Positions 15,066 to 22,411 of a stretch of DNA of 26,165 nt are shown here, piece after piece. Source of the stretch: a virus; IMG/VR virus record IMGVR_UViG_3300043775_004247, positions 1 through 26,165 of that record; one strand, written 5' to 3'. Position 1 is the first letter of the stretch. Each line of letters starts with the position of its first letter. The notes under the pieces are model-generated. The model did no database searches. It saw only the letters and a list, made by a program, of their open reading frames with translations, and was not told the origin of the DNA. The translations under genes were made by a program, and so were the position numbers.

Positions 15066-16921
15066 TAATATTCTCGATTAATAAGTTGAATGGCGGGCGA
15101 TACAACTGAAATTTTATTAATAAATTCTGTAGTGTTGTTAAGAAATGGGTATTTAAAATACGGTAGCTGTAAATCCTGTGAAGTTATATTGATATCATTG
15201 TAAGGGTAAACAGGATTATAAAGCATAAGACTGACACCGGGTATTGAATGTACAATACCGTTGATCGTTGTCGTTGTATTTACACTAACTACACCCTCAA
15301 TCGACAATATTTCGTTGGTGATGTCAGTAAGGGATATATATAAACCGAGGTTATTGCGTGTAGTAGAAAAATAATTACTAAATATCCTATATACCAATTC
15401 TTGTACTGCCTCAGAGCTACGTGCCGATGATGGGTTGCGTATAACTTCTAGCGTAGTTATATCGCTGAGTGAAGGTGTAAGTTCAACACCCGCTACTCTC
15501 ACACCGATATCAACTGCAGTATATACCGGGTCATTGATTATTATCTCTGATGTTGTTAGTTTTATTTGTTGTAAATCGTTTAATAAAATCTGTTTTTGAG
15601 CACTGTTGAGGTAATTATTTCTTGCAGCTATGGAATTTATTTTTTCTAATTTCGGTACAGAATATATATAAACGTTATTTGAATTACTTGCATCTGCAAA
15701 TTTAAGTTGACTATAAAGTACTCTCGATTCTAAATTAGGCTTTGAGACACCGAGATCAAAATAATACTTTAAGTGACCGGAAATATATTCCCAATTGTTT
15801 ACGGCGCGCGTTGACGCAATAATATTACCGTAATTTTTCGTAATGTAGTTTTCAAAATCTGATGAAGTTATTAACCTGTATTGCGATTTAAATGTATTAG
15901 TAGCGTTTGCTTTTATACTGTTTACTGATTCAACTTCTACAAATCGTGTTGTAGGGTCGGTATTGGTGAATATTAACCCTGACGTCTGATTTGATGAGAT
16001 TAGTGTAAGGTTTGGTGGCGTAGTATCAGACTGTATGCCGTTAAATCTTACGGTATTATATAAAAACATTCTATTACCGTTTATTGTATTAGGTCCGACC
16101 TCACCTCGTGCACCATCAGATTGTAGGTAGTATATTGCTATTTCATCGTTTGGGTTTAATTGTTTACCGGTAATATCGTTACCGAATTTTATTTCATATC
16201 TTAAATTCTCGTTCAACCGTATTTCGTACGTCTTTGCATTTGCACGTTCGAGAAATAGTGATTGTGTTGCTTTCCATTTTTCCCACTTTGGGTTAGCAAG
16301 CGTATTGTCTTTTACATAGACATCAATATTAAAGTGATCTATGTACGGGCTATTACCGTTAATATCAACAATGGTAGGTGTAAGTACTTCGTATGGTTCA
16401 CCTGTTGCGAAGTATGTCGGATACTCGTGGTATAGACCTTGATATAAGAGATTTTCTTCTTCAAATTTAGTAAGTTCTTCTAATGTATTAGTAGCTTTTG
16501 TAAACGTTATATCTTTGTTAAATGAAAATGTTAACCCGTTTATAGTAAAATATGAATATCTAGGTATTGTATATGTACCAGCAGGTAATACCGTTGTCCC
16601 CGATGCTTTAAATGGTAATATTGCTGTTTGATAGCCTACTGGTGCATAATTTAATAATTTTACAATTTTGTTTATATTCTCATAAAGATCAGCAGTAGAG
16701 AATGTGCTCTCAGCGCCTGTCTTGTTAAGATAAAATAAAAGAACGTGATATGCATATCCGATAATATCAATAATAGACGACAGGTTACTACCTTCAAAGT
16801 TTTGATCAGTAAAAACATTATTCGTACTAAGCCGTTTAATAATTAAACTTTTTAAGCTTAAAGCATCAAATGCAGCGTAGCCGTCTAAGGGTATATTATA
16901 TTCTGCAAAATTATTATTCAT
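15065..16921 (-). CDS. gp6: Baseplate wedge protein, T4 gp6-like (618 aa)
   Basis: Homologue-like to the T4 gp6/baseplate J group, which forms the inner iris-like ring of the baseplate and controls sheath contraction. The N-terminal region has the expected pattern: a segment SLKSLIIKRL, then NFEGSNLSSIIDIIGYAYHV, and a helix with NKTGAESTFSTADLYENINK, then LLNYAPVGYQTA (about 40-105). In gp6-type proteins this part leads into a beta domain. The length is close to T4 gp6 (660 aa). The C-terminal part has VRVAGVELTPS and NEILSIEGVVSVNTTT, recalling baseplate J proteins. It starts 1 nt after the stop of the gp25-like gene, the usual partner in contractile-tail loci, and its own stop overlaps the next ATG. 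The assignment rests on pattern plus synteny. Confidence 0.82.
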   Translation of the reverse strand: MNNNFAEYNIPLDGYAAFDALSLKSLIIKRLSTNNVFTDQNFEGSNLSSIIDIIGYAYHVLLFYLNKTGAESTFSTADLYENINKIVKLLNYAPVGYQTAILPFKASGTTVLPAGTYTIPRYSYFTINGLTFSFNKDITFTKATNTLEELTKFEEENLLYQGLYHEYPTYFATGEPYEVLTPTIVDINGNSPYIDHFNIDVYVKDNTLANPKWEKWKATQSLFLERANAKTYEIRLNENLRYEIKFGNDITGKQLNPNDEIAIYYLQSDGARGEVGPNTINGNRMFLYNTVRFNGIQSDTTPPNLTLISSNQTSGLIFTNTDPTTRFVEVESVNSIKANATNTFKSQYRLITSSDFENYITKNYGNIIASTRAVNNWEYISGHLKYYFDLGVSKPNLESRVLYSQLKFADASNSNNVYIYSVPKLEKINSIAARNNYLNSAQKQILLNDLQQIKLTTSEIIINDPVYTAVDIGVRVAGVELTPSLSDITTLEVIRNPSSARSSEAVQELVYRIFSNYFSTTRNNLGLYISLTDITNEILSIEGVVSVNTTTTINGIVHSIPGVSLMLYNPVYPYNDINITSQDLQLPYFKYPFLNNTTEFINKISVVSPAIQLINREY

Positions 16922-16922
16922 A

Positions 16923-17465
16923 TTATGTATTAAAGAAGAAACCGGAATTATTTAATGTACCGACAAGTGTAAAGCTATTTTGATTAATAGTCGGTACATT
17001 AATGATGAGGTTTATTTGATACTGGTTAGCATCTGCATCTGCAGGTACAAAACGCACGTCGATAGGTGAATTTGGATCTTTCGCTCTGCCTTTTGCAGTA
17101 ATTGCCACAACTTGTACTTTTTTAACTTCAACGCGCGGCTCAAACGTTGTAATGCCATCGTATATGGCCTGACCTATGAGTTCTGCTGTTTCTTTAGTAC
17201 AAGGTTCAAATATATACTGTATCAAATTAATACCAAAAAAAGGATTGAGTAATTTTTGTCCAGGTATTGTTGTAAATAGATTATACAGAGAGTTTTTTAT
17301 AGCACCATAATCATAACTTAACGTAAGATCTTTTGCTTCAGATTGTTTTAATAACTCATTGTTTTTTGTATAATTCATCTTGAGATCAAGATGAAGATCG
17401 CTATACGTAAATGTAGATAAGGTTTTTTTTGGTTGCTGTATAGAGTTGAGTTTAATACTCGCCAT
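16923..17465 (-). CDS. gp25: Baseplate wedge protein, T4 gp25-like (180 aa)
   Basis: Member of the gp25 / GPW family, a conserved baseplate component that nucleates the sheath in contractile tails. Diagnostic features are PGQKLLNPFFGINLIQYIFE (68-87), matching the family pattern of PG, a fixed P-x-F-G and then FEP, and the E-P-R motif in TTFEPRVEVKKVQV (106-119). The protein is longer than T4 gp25 (132 aa), with about 45 extra residues at the N-terminus and a C-terminal extension. The ATG at 17465 is preceded by CATAAATA with 5 nt spacing. It is the first gene of the minus-strand set 17465 to 11571 and is divergent from the plus-strand gene at 17534. Confidence 0.92.
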   Translation of the reverse strand: MASIKLNSIQQPKKTLSTFTYSDLHLDLKMNYTKNNELLKQSEAKDLTLSYDYGAIKNSLYNLFTTIPGQKLLNPFFGINLIQYIFEPCTKETAELIGQAIYDGITTFEPRVEVKKVQVVAITAKGRAKDPNSPIDVRFVPADADANQYQINLIINVPTINQNSFTLVGTLNNSGFFFNT

Positions 17466-17470
17466 ATAAA

Positions 17471-17478
17471 TATTTATG
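17471..17478 (-). promoter_or_regulatory. Late promoter-like box for the gp25-gp6 set
   Basis: The minus strand reads CATAAATA, then TTTAT, then the ATG at 17465. The box sits inside the perfect palindrome ATAAATATTTAT (17466-17477), so the motif can be read on both strands. Confidence 0.6.
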
Positions 17479-17512
17479 ACGTTTTTTACTTTTAAAAAAT
17501 GTTTCTCTCGTA

Positions 17513-17527
17513 CCTAAATAATAAATA
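17513..17527 (+). promoter_or_regulatory. Overlapping pair of late promoter-like boxes for the plus-strand gene at 17534
   Basis: The plus strand reads CCTAAATA followed at once by an overlapping AATAAATA, which ends 6 nt before the ATG at 17534. Together with the oppositely oriented box at 17471-17478 it makes a compact divergent promoter region of 68 bp. Confidence 0.5.
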
Positions 17528-17533
17528 ATTATA

Positions 17534-18130
17534 ATGAATAAAAAATTCGTAAAGCTTTATGAGAGTATCCGCACCCGTTATACCAACGGCGGGCTTCTCG
17601 CCAGTGATGTTGTAAAATTTGCAGATGGCGTCTTGCGTGATCCTTTTTTTAAAGAGGTACAAGATGAATATAAAAAAGAAGTAGAAAAATATATTACATC
17701 GGGCGACACTTTACGTATTAAAAGCATTAAAACAACTATGCCAGCAGTAATGGGAGCAGGTAATACCGATAATAATGGTTATAGCTTTAATGCTGAAGTA
17801 TGCCGTGAGATTGCTCCAGGTAGATTTTCAAATGATGCTATAACTGTACCTGTACGTCTTTTAGTGCGTGTTGATTCATATCCTAACTTGCCTGAAGTGC
17901 CTGCAAAGCACAAATATGAAGATAAATCACATATCGACGCTAAGCCCGTAAAAGATGAGAGTGAAGAAGTGCCTTTCTTCTCTCCAAATAGAACACGCAC
18001 TGCAGATCTTGGTAACGGTAAAGATTCAAAAAGTGAAACTAATCTTTCTGGTAAAAACGTAAAGATCCCGAGCATGCCTGCTAAAGGTGTAAAAGATCCT
18101 GCAAGTTATACTGCAGCTTATCTCCCGTAA
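17534..18130 (+). CDS. Conserved-looking phage protein of unknown function (198 aa)
   Basis: I do not recognise a defined family, though the opening KKFVKLYESIRTRYTNGGLL with ASDVVKFADG (residues 4-32) recalls uncharacterised proteins of T4-like environmental phages. The middle has GNTDNNGYSFNAEV and EIAPGRFSNDAITVPVRLL, probably a small beta domain. The last 60 residues are polar, Lys/Ser/Pro-rich and likely disordered. There is no signal peptide or membrane segment. It is one of two plus-strand genes in the window. It diverges from gp25 through a 68-bp region with back-to-back TAAATA boxes and ends 1 nt from the stop of the clamp-loader gene on the other strand. Late expression and a virion or assembly role are guesses from promoter type and location. 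Confidence 0.75.
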   Translation: MNKKFVKLYESIRTRYTNGGLLASDVVKFADGVLRDPFFKEVQDEYKKEVEKYITSGDTLRIKSIKTTMPAVMGAGNTDNNGYSFNAEVCREIAPGRFSNDAITVPVRLLVRVDSYPNLPEVPAKHKYEDKSHIDAKPVKDESEEVPFFSPNRTRTADLGNGKDSKSETNLSGKNVKIPSMPAKGVKDPASYTAAYLP

Positions 18131-18131
18131 A

Positions 18132-19058
18132 TTAAATCTCTGATAATTTTATTAAACAGGAATAACAGTTTATTTCCTGATCAATAACAAAGCTTGATCT
18201 ATAGATATATTCCGCAAGTGTAATAAGATAGTTTTTCTTTCGTTCAATATCTTGCTCTTTTGAATCAATATAGTTAAAGAGGTCTCGCATTAAAGCTACA
18301 TAATCACTACTAAATGTGTGTTCGTTTTCAATAAGAACTTTACGAATATGATTAATGTTCTTTTTTTGTATTTCTTTAAAAATCAGCTCGAGCGTTTCAT
18401 TATTTTTTAAGTTATCAAGCTTAAGAGTACCGGTGGATGAATTCTTCTGTAGTTCATTGATGCACTTTCTTAGATCAGGGTAATTATTTTTTATTAACTC
18501 AACAAGCTTAGGTTTCTGGTCATCTGTTACACTAATATTTTCTGATTTGAGAACTACAACACACCGCTTTAGGACGCTTTCAAGTGTTGGTGTTAAGTCA
18601 AACGATTGACATCTGCTTTGAAGAGCTGGAATTACTCTATATTTGTAATTTGCAGTTAAAATAAACCGTGTTAACTTAGCATATTCCTCCATTGTGTTGC
18701 GTAATACACGCTGTGCATCAATAGTAAGACCATCACACTCGTCAAGTATTATAACTTTTGTTTTTCCATCGAAACTTCTTGTCTGTGCGAAGCTCGTCAC
18801 CTTAGTACGTATAGTATCAATACCATTCTCATCACTTGCGTTAATGTACAAATACTGACACTGTAGGATATCATTAACAATGATCTTTGCGAGCGATGTC
18901 TTACCGAGACCAGGCGTTCCGATAAAGAGCAGATTGGGTATCTCTTTTTTCTCTCTTACAGACGTAAAGAATTCACGTACAGAATCTGTACAAACATAAG
19001 CATCTAGTGTAGCAGGTCGATATTTCTCACACCATAAGGAATTAAAATCATATGCCAT
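18132..19058 (-). CDS. gp44: Sliding-clamp loader ATPase subunit, T4 gp44 / RFC small subunit-like (308 aa)
   Basis: AAA+ ATPase that loads the DNA polymerase sliding clamp. The opening WCEKYRPATLDAYV is the standard RFC box. Walker A is GTPGLGKTS (47-55) and Walker B is VIILDECD (102-109, DExx form). Sensor 1 is in LTANY (134-138), and the SRC motif with the arginine finger is at 148-150. The C-terminal third is a helical collar-like region. The length fits T4 gp44 (319 aa). Its partner gp62-like subunit and clamp are not in the window. It starts 3 nt after the dUTPase stop, so the two are probably cotranscribed. No TAAATA box at late-gene spacing precedes this pair, consistent with earlier expression than the structural genes. 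All key catalytic residues are present. Confidence 0.95.
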   Translation of the reverse strand: MAYDFNSLWCEKYRPATLDAYVCTDSVREFFTSVREKKEIPNLLFIGTPGLGKTSLAKIIVNDILQCQYLYINASDENGIDTIRTKVTSFAQTRSFDGKTKVIILDECDGLTIDAQRVLRNTMEEYAKLTRFILTANYKYRVIPALQSRCQSFDLTPTLESVLKRCVVVLKSENISVTDDQKPKLVELIKNNYPDLRKCINELQKNSSTGTLKLDNLKNNETLELIFKEIQKKNINHIRKVLIENEHTFSSDYVALMRDLFNYIDSKEQDIERKKNYLITLAEYIYRSSFVIDQEINCYSCLIKLSEI

Positions 19059-19061
19059 AAA

Positions 19062-19526
19062 TTATTTGCCTGATGAACCGAATCCTTTTTCACCTCTATC
19101 ACTTTCAATTACTTTACCCCATTCAACAGGCATATGAATATTAAAATACAATACAAATTGCGCAATTCTATCACCTTTTTGCACTTTATAATCTACATCA
19201 GTATTATTGTACAGTTTAATCCCGGCATCGCCTCTATATCCATTGTCGATGATGCCGGGGTGTGCAGAGACACCATGCTTAAAGCCTAACCCGCTTCTTG
19301 ATTCAACTTTTACCCAATATCCTTCTGGAATAAAAGCAAACTTTAGCCCTACATCTACCACAGCACTACCCCTTGCAGGTATAATAACTTCCTCTACACT
19401 GTACACATCGTACCCAGTATCGCTTTCATGGTTTTTACTTGGTAGTTTTGCATCAGGGTGTGTTTGCTCAAATTTCATTATCGGCAAATATTGAACAACT
19501 TTATCTTTCGTATCATTATAATTCAT
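19062..19526 (-). CDS. dut: dUTP diphosphatase (dUTPase)
   Basis: Trimeric dUTPase that hydrolyses dUTP to dUMP and pyrophosphate, limiting uracil in phage DNA and feeding dTMP synthesis. All five motifs are present (numbered from the ATG at 19526). Motif 1 is SDTGYDVYS (35-43) and motif 2 is SRSGLGFKHG (76-85). Motif 3 is IIDNGYRGD (92-100), with catalytic Asp 94 and Tyr 97. Motif 4 is GDRIAQ (118-123) and motif 5 is RGEKGFGSSG (144-153), with the base-stacking Phe. The reading frame extends upstream to a TTG at 19562, but the ATG at 19526 (154 aa) is preferred. An ATG at 19478 (MKFEQTHPDAKLP) also fits the family's usual N-terminus and gives 138 aa. No strong ribosome site separates these choices. 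Confidence 0.95.
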   Translation of the reverse strand: MNYNDTKDKVVQYLPIMKFEQTHPDAKLPSKNHESDTGYDVYSVEEVIIPARGSAVVDVGLKFAFIPEGYWVKVESRSGLGFKHGVSAHPGIIDNGYRGDAGIKLYNNTDVDYKVQKGDRIAQFVLYFNIHMPVEWGKVIESDRGEKGFGSSGK

Positions 19527-19573
19527 GTACGCTATTATAATTTTTGTTGTAAGGAAAATCAATGTGGTATTTT

Positions 19574-20254
19574 TTATTCAAAAAATTTTATTTTGCCTTT
19601 TCTCGCTAACTGTTTAAGATATACAAGTTCATTAACATTGTTGTGTGATCTTGTGATTGTCTCTGTATCTCTATAATAATGCTTTGTTAGCATACCATCG
19701 TAGCCTGTTACGTAAATTTCTTCTTGTGGAAATTTATTAATAATAAAATCAAGTGTTAAAATGCCGTTTGTAGGTTTAATTTTTGTATTATCTTTACATA
19801 TTGCTTTTGTTAACTCAGTGCGTCTGTTTGCACTACAATAAAAAACATTCTTTACGTGTGGGTGATGCAGCATAAAAAACTGTAGACATCTTTCATGCAT
19901 ATATCTTACCATATTATGTTTTTCAATAAACATACCCTGCACAAAAAATGCTTTCTTTATTCTTTCTGACAAAAAGTTTTCTGTTTCCATGAAATTATCA
20001 TAATCATAAATATCAGTAAAGATAACATCTTTAAACCCCGATAGTTCTGTGTCTGTATATGCAATTGTATGGTTCGCTAAATGAAAATGTTGTCTCCATG
20101 TCACTCTAAACATGTCCGTTTTTGTTCCTGTATATTTTTCATATCCCGTTATCTTACACTGACCCATTCTCACTACATAGTCAAAACTGTCTATTTTATG
20201 ACCATTTTCTTTGCATAAAACAGTACTGCCGTTACCTATTACAATTATTTTCAT
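19574..20254 (-). CDS. Family-29 (sialyltransferase-like) glycosyltransferase, tandem copy 1 (226 aa)
   Basis: Predicted glycosyltransferase with the layout of CAZy GT29. A sialylmotif-L-like region lies at 3-53 (IIVIGNGSTVL, then HKIDSFDYVVRM and GYEKYTGTKTDMFRVTW). A motif-S-like region lies at 161-187 (PTNGILTLDF ... IYVTGYDG). A motif-III-like HYY is at 192-194, and the motif VS pair H-x4-E is at H204/E209. In GT29 these motifs bind CMP-sialic acid and provide the catalytic His. No membrane anchor or signal peptide is present, so the enzyme would act in the cytoplasm. This copy differs most from the others in residues 54-66 and 101-112. It is last in the transcription order and lies 47 bp upstream of the dUTPase start. 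Donor and acceptor cannot be told from sequence. Confidence 0.82.
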   Translation of the reverse strand: MKIIVIGNGSTVLCKENGHKIDSFDYVVRMGQCKITGYEKYTGTKTDMFRVTWRQHFHLANHTIAYTDTELSGFKDVIFTDIYDYDNFMETENFLSERIKKAFFVQGMFIEKHNMVRYMHERCLQFFMLHHPHVKNVFYCSANRRTELTKAICKDNTKIKPTNGILTLDFIINKFPQEEIYVTGYDGMLTKHYYRDTETITRSHNNVNELVYLKQLARKGKIKFFE

Positions 20255-20269
20255 ATTTTACTTGTATTT

Positions 20270-20950
20270 TTATTCAAAAAATTTTATTTTACCTTTTCTC
20301 GCCAACTGTTTAAGATATATAAGTTCATTAATACTATTATGACATTTCGCATATGTCTCTTTGTCTATAAAATAATGCTTTGTTTTCAACCCGTCATAAC
20401 CTGTAACGTAAATCTCCTCACGTGGAAATTTATTAATAATAAAATCGAGTGTTAAAATGCCGTTTGTTGGCTTAATTTTTGTATTATCTTTACATATTGC
20501 TTTTGTTAATTCGACATGCCCGTTTACATTGCAGTAAAAAACGTTTTTTACGTAAGGATGGTGTGACATAAAAAGCTGTAGACATCTTTCATGCATATAT
20601 CTTGTCATATTATGTCTTACTGAATACATCTTGGATAGAAATAGTGGTTTTTTTATTCTTCTTGAAAAGAAATTTTCTGTTTCCATGAAATTATCATAAT
20701 CATAAACTTCAGTAAATAATATATCTTTAAACCCCGTTAATTCAGTGTGCATAAGTGTTACAGTGTTGTCATTCACGCAAAAGCATTTCCGCCATGTTAC
20801 TCTAAACATGTCCGTTTTTGTTCCTGTATATTTTTCATACCCCTTCATTTTACACTGACCCATTCTCACTACATAATCGAAACCATCAATTTTATGACCG
20901 TTTTCTTTGCATAAAACGGTACTGCCGTTACCTATTACAATTATTTTCAT
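20270..20950 (-). CDS. Family-29 (sialyltransferase-like) glycosyltransferase, tandem copy 2 (226 aa)
   Basis: Paralogue of the neighbouring copies with all the same motifs: GNGS and the motif-L block at 3-53, PTNG and GYDG of motif S (161-187), HYF (192-194), and the H-x4-E pair in CHNSINE (204-209). The differences are concentrated in residues about 54-66 (RKCFCVNDNTVTL), 101-111 (PLFLSKMYSVR), 141-146 and 188-203. The first and last blocks are nearly invariant. The 15-nt spacer to copy 1 is identical to the spacer to copy 3, giving a 696-bp tandem unit. The Cys-containing segment KCFC is shared with copy 3 only. Confidence 0.82.
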   Translation of the reverse strand: MKIIVIGNGSTVLCKENGHKIDGFDYVVRMGQCKMKGYEKYTGTKTDMFRVTWRKCFCVNDNTVTLMHTELTGFKDILFTEVYDYDNFMETENFFSRRIKKPLFLSKMYSVRHNMTRYMHERCLQLFMSHHPYVKNVFYCNVNGHVELTKAICKDNTKIKPTNGILTLDFIINKFPREEIYVTGYDGLKTKHYFIDKETYAKCHNSINELIYLKQLARKGKIKFFE

Positions 20951-20965
20951 ATTTTACTTGTATTT

Positions 20966-21646
20966 TTATTCTAGATATTTTATTTTACCTACTCTTGCAA
21001 GTCGCTTAAGGTATATATGTTCATTAATATTATTATGACATTTCGTATATGTCTCTGTATCTCTAAAATAATGCTTTGTTAGCATACCGTCATAACCTGT
21101 TACGTAAATTTCCTCACGTGGAAATTTATTAATAATAAAATCAAGTGTTAAAATGCCGTTTGTAGGTTTAATTTTTATATTGTCTTTACATATTGCTTTT
21201 ATTAATTGTGCGCGATTATTTGCATTGCAGTAAAAAACGTTCTTTACGTAAGGATGGTGCGACATAAAAAGCTGTAGACATCTTTCATGCATATATCTTA
21301 CCATATTATGTTTTACTGAATACATCTCGTATAGAAATGGTGGTCTTTTTATTCTTCTTGAAAAGAAATTTTCTGTTTCCATGAAATTATCATAATCATA
21401 AATATCAGTAAAAAGTATATCTTTAAACTCTGTAAGTTCAGTGTGCATATATGCGACAGTGTTGTTATTCGCGCAAAAGCATTTCGGCCATGTTACTCTA
21501 AACATATCCGTTCTTGTTCCTGTATATTTTTCATACCCCTTCATTTTACACTGACCCATTCTCACTACATAGTCAAAACTGTCTATTTTATGACCGTTTT
21601 CTTTGCATAAAACGGTACTGCCGTTACCTATTACAATTATTTTCAT
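20966..21646 (-). CDS. Family-29 (sialyltransferase-like) glycosyltransferase, tandem copy 3 (226 aa)
   Basis: All GT29-like motifs are intact (GNGS, PTNG, GYDG, HYF, H204/E209 in CHNNINE). It is closest to copy 2 in the first variable block (PKCFCANNNTVAYMHTEL against RKCFCVNDNTVTLMHTEL) and in EMYSVKHNM. It matches copy 1 at GYDGMLTKHY and Ser 23, and shares the ending GKIKYLE with copy 4. This patchwork suggests exchange among the copies rather than simple stepwise duplication. It is preceded by an 18-nt spacer (actgtattatgtgtatct on the plus strand), unlike the 15-nt spacers of the other junctions. Confidence 0.82.
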   Translation of the reverse strand: MKIIVIGNGSTVLCKENGHKIDSFDYVVRMGQCKMKGYEKYTGTRTDMFRVTWPKCFCANNNTVAYMHTELTEFKDILFTDIYDYDNFMETENFFSRRIKRPPFLYEMYSVKHNMVRYMHERCLQLFMSHHPYVKNVFYCNANNRAQLIKAICKDNIKIKPTNGILTLDFIINKFPREEIYVTGYDGMLTKHYFRDTETYTKCHNNINEHIYLKRLARVGKIKYLE

Positions 21647-21664
21647 ACTGTATTATGTGTATCT

Positions 21665-22345
21665 TTATTCTAGATATTTTATCTTACCTGTCTTTGCTAA
21701 TTGCTTAAGATATATTAGTTCATTAATATTATTATGCGATATACCATATTCATTGCTAGTCTTAAAATAGTATCTTGTTATCGATCCGTCATAGCCTGTT
21801 ACGTAAATTTCTTCTTGTGGAAATTTATTAATAATAAAATCGAGTGTTAAAATACCGTTTGTAGGTTTAATGATACTATCATCTTTACATATTGCTTTTA
21901 TTAATTCGACGCGCCCTTTTGCATTGCAGTAAAAAACGTTTTTTACGTAAGGATGATGTGACATAAAAAGCTGCAGACATCTATCGTGCATATATCTTGC
22001 CATATTATGTTTTTTACTATGAAAACTTCTGACAAACCTCGGTTTTTTTATTCTTCTTGAAAAGAAATTTTCTGTTTCCGTGAAATTATCATAATCATAA
22101 ATATCAGTAAATAATATATCTTTAAACTCTGTAAGTTCAGTATCTATATATGTAATTATGTTGTTTGCTTGATGAAAAAGCTGTTTCCATGTCACTCTAA
22201 ACATATCCGTTTTTGTTCCTGTATATTTTTCGTGTCCTTTTATTTTACATCGACCCATTCTCACTACATAATCGAAACCATCTATTTTATGACCATTTTC
22301 TTTACATAAAACGGTACTGCCGTTACCGATTACGATTATTTTCAT
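21665..22345 (-). CDS. Family-29 (sialyltransferase-like) glycosyltransferase, tandem copy 4 (226 aa)
   Basis: First gene of the array in transcription order. The frame continues 13 codons upstream, but the ATG at 22345 aligns exactly with the other three copies and has GATAAATA 5 nt upstream, so I use it. Motif-L and motif-S regions are intact, and the H-x4-E pair is in SHNNINE. It is the most divergent copy: KQLFHQANNIITYIDTEL in the first variable block, PRFVRSFHSKKHNM in the second, and SITRYYFKTSNEYGI before the catalytic His, where copies 1-3 have a K-H-Y motif. Here the motif-III His is replaced by Tyr (RYYF), a possible change in activity. Confidence 0.82.
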   Translation of the reverse strand: MKIIVIGNGSTVLCKENGHKIDGFDYVVRMGRCKIKGHEKYTGTKTDMFRVTWKQLFHQANNIITYIDTELTEFKDILFTDIYDYDNFTETENFFSRRIKKPRFVRSFHSKKHNMARYMHDRCLQLFMSHHPYVKNVFYCNAKGRVELIKAICKDDSIIKPTNGILTLDFIINKFPQEEIYVTGYDGSITRYYFKTSNEYGISHNNINELIYLKQLAKTGKIKYLE

Positions 22346-22350
22346 ACTTT

Positions 22351-22358
22351 TATTTATC
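22351..22358 (-). promoter_or_regulatory. Late promoter-like box for the glycosyltransferase array
   Basis: The minus strand reads GATAAATA, then AAAGT, then the ATG at 22345, a 5-nt spacing. It is the only such box in front of any of the four copies, suggesting that the array is read as one transcript. A T7A6 tract (22360-22372) separates it from the divergent plus-strand box. Confidence 0.6.
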
Positions 22359-22393
22359 ATTTTTTTAAAAAAGTATATATACACTAAATGTGT

Positions 22394-22401
22394 TATAAAT
22401 A
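22394..22401 (+). promoter_or_regulatory. Perfect TATAAATA late promoter-like box for the plus-strand gene at 22412
   Basis: The plus strand reads TATAAATA, ending 10 nt before the ATG at 22412. It forms a divergent pair with the box at 22351-22358, as at 17471-17527. Confidence 0.65.
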
Positions 22402-22411
22402 ATTTTCGCGT

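Larger units (their letters stand above)
19574..22345 (-). repeat. Tandem array of four glycosyltransferase gene units (period about 696 bp)
   Basis: Start codons at 20254, 20950, 21646 and 22345 are spaced 696, 696 and 699 bp apart. Two spacers are the identical 15-mer attttacttgtattt (20255-20269 and 20951-20965). Gene ends are nearly identical in DNA, for example the reverse complement of the MKIIVIGNGSTVL codons, while internal blocks are diverged. Confidence 0.95.

Noticed and set aside
19207-19494. 95-aa plus-strand open frame opposite the dUTPase
   Set aside because: The minus strand encodes all five dUTPase motifs here, so this is a shadow.
22360-22372. T7A6 tract as a terminator
   Set aside because: It has no GC-rich stem and lies between two divergent starts, so a promoter-spacer role is more likely.
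22343-22384. Longer 239-aa start for glycosyltransferase copy 4
   Set aside because: The extra 13 residues have no counterpart in copies 1-3, and the TAAATA box lies within that stretch, upstream of the ATG at 22345.
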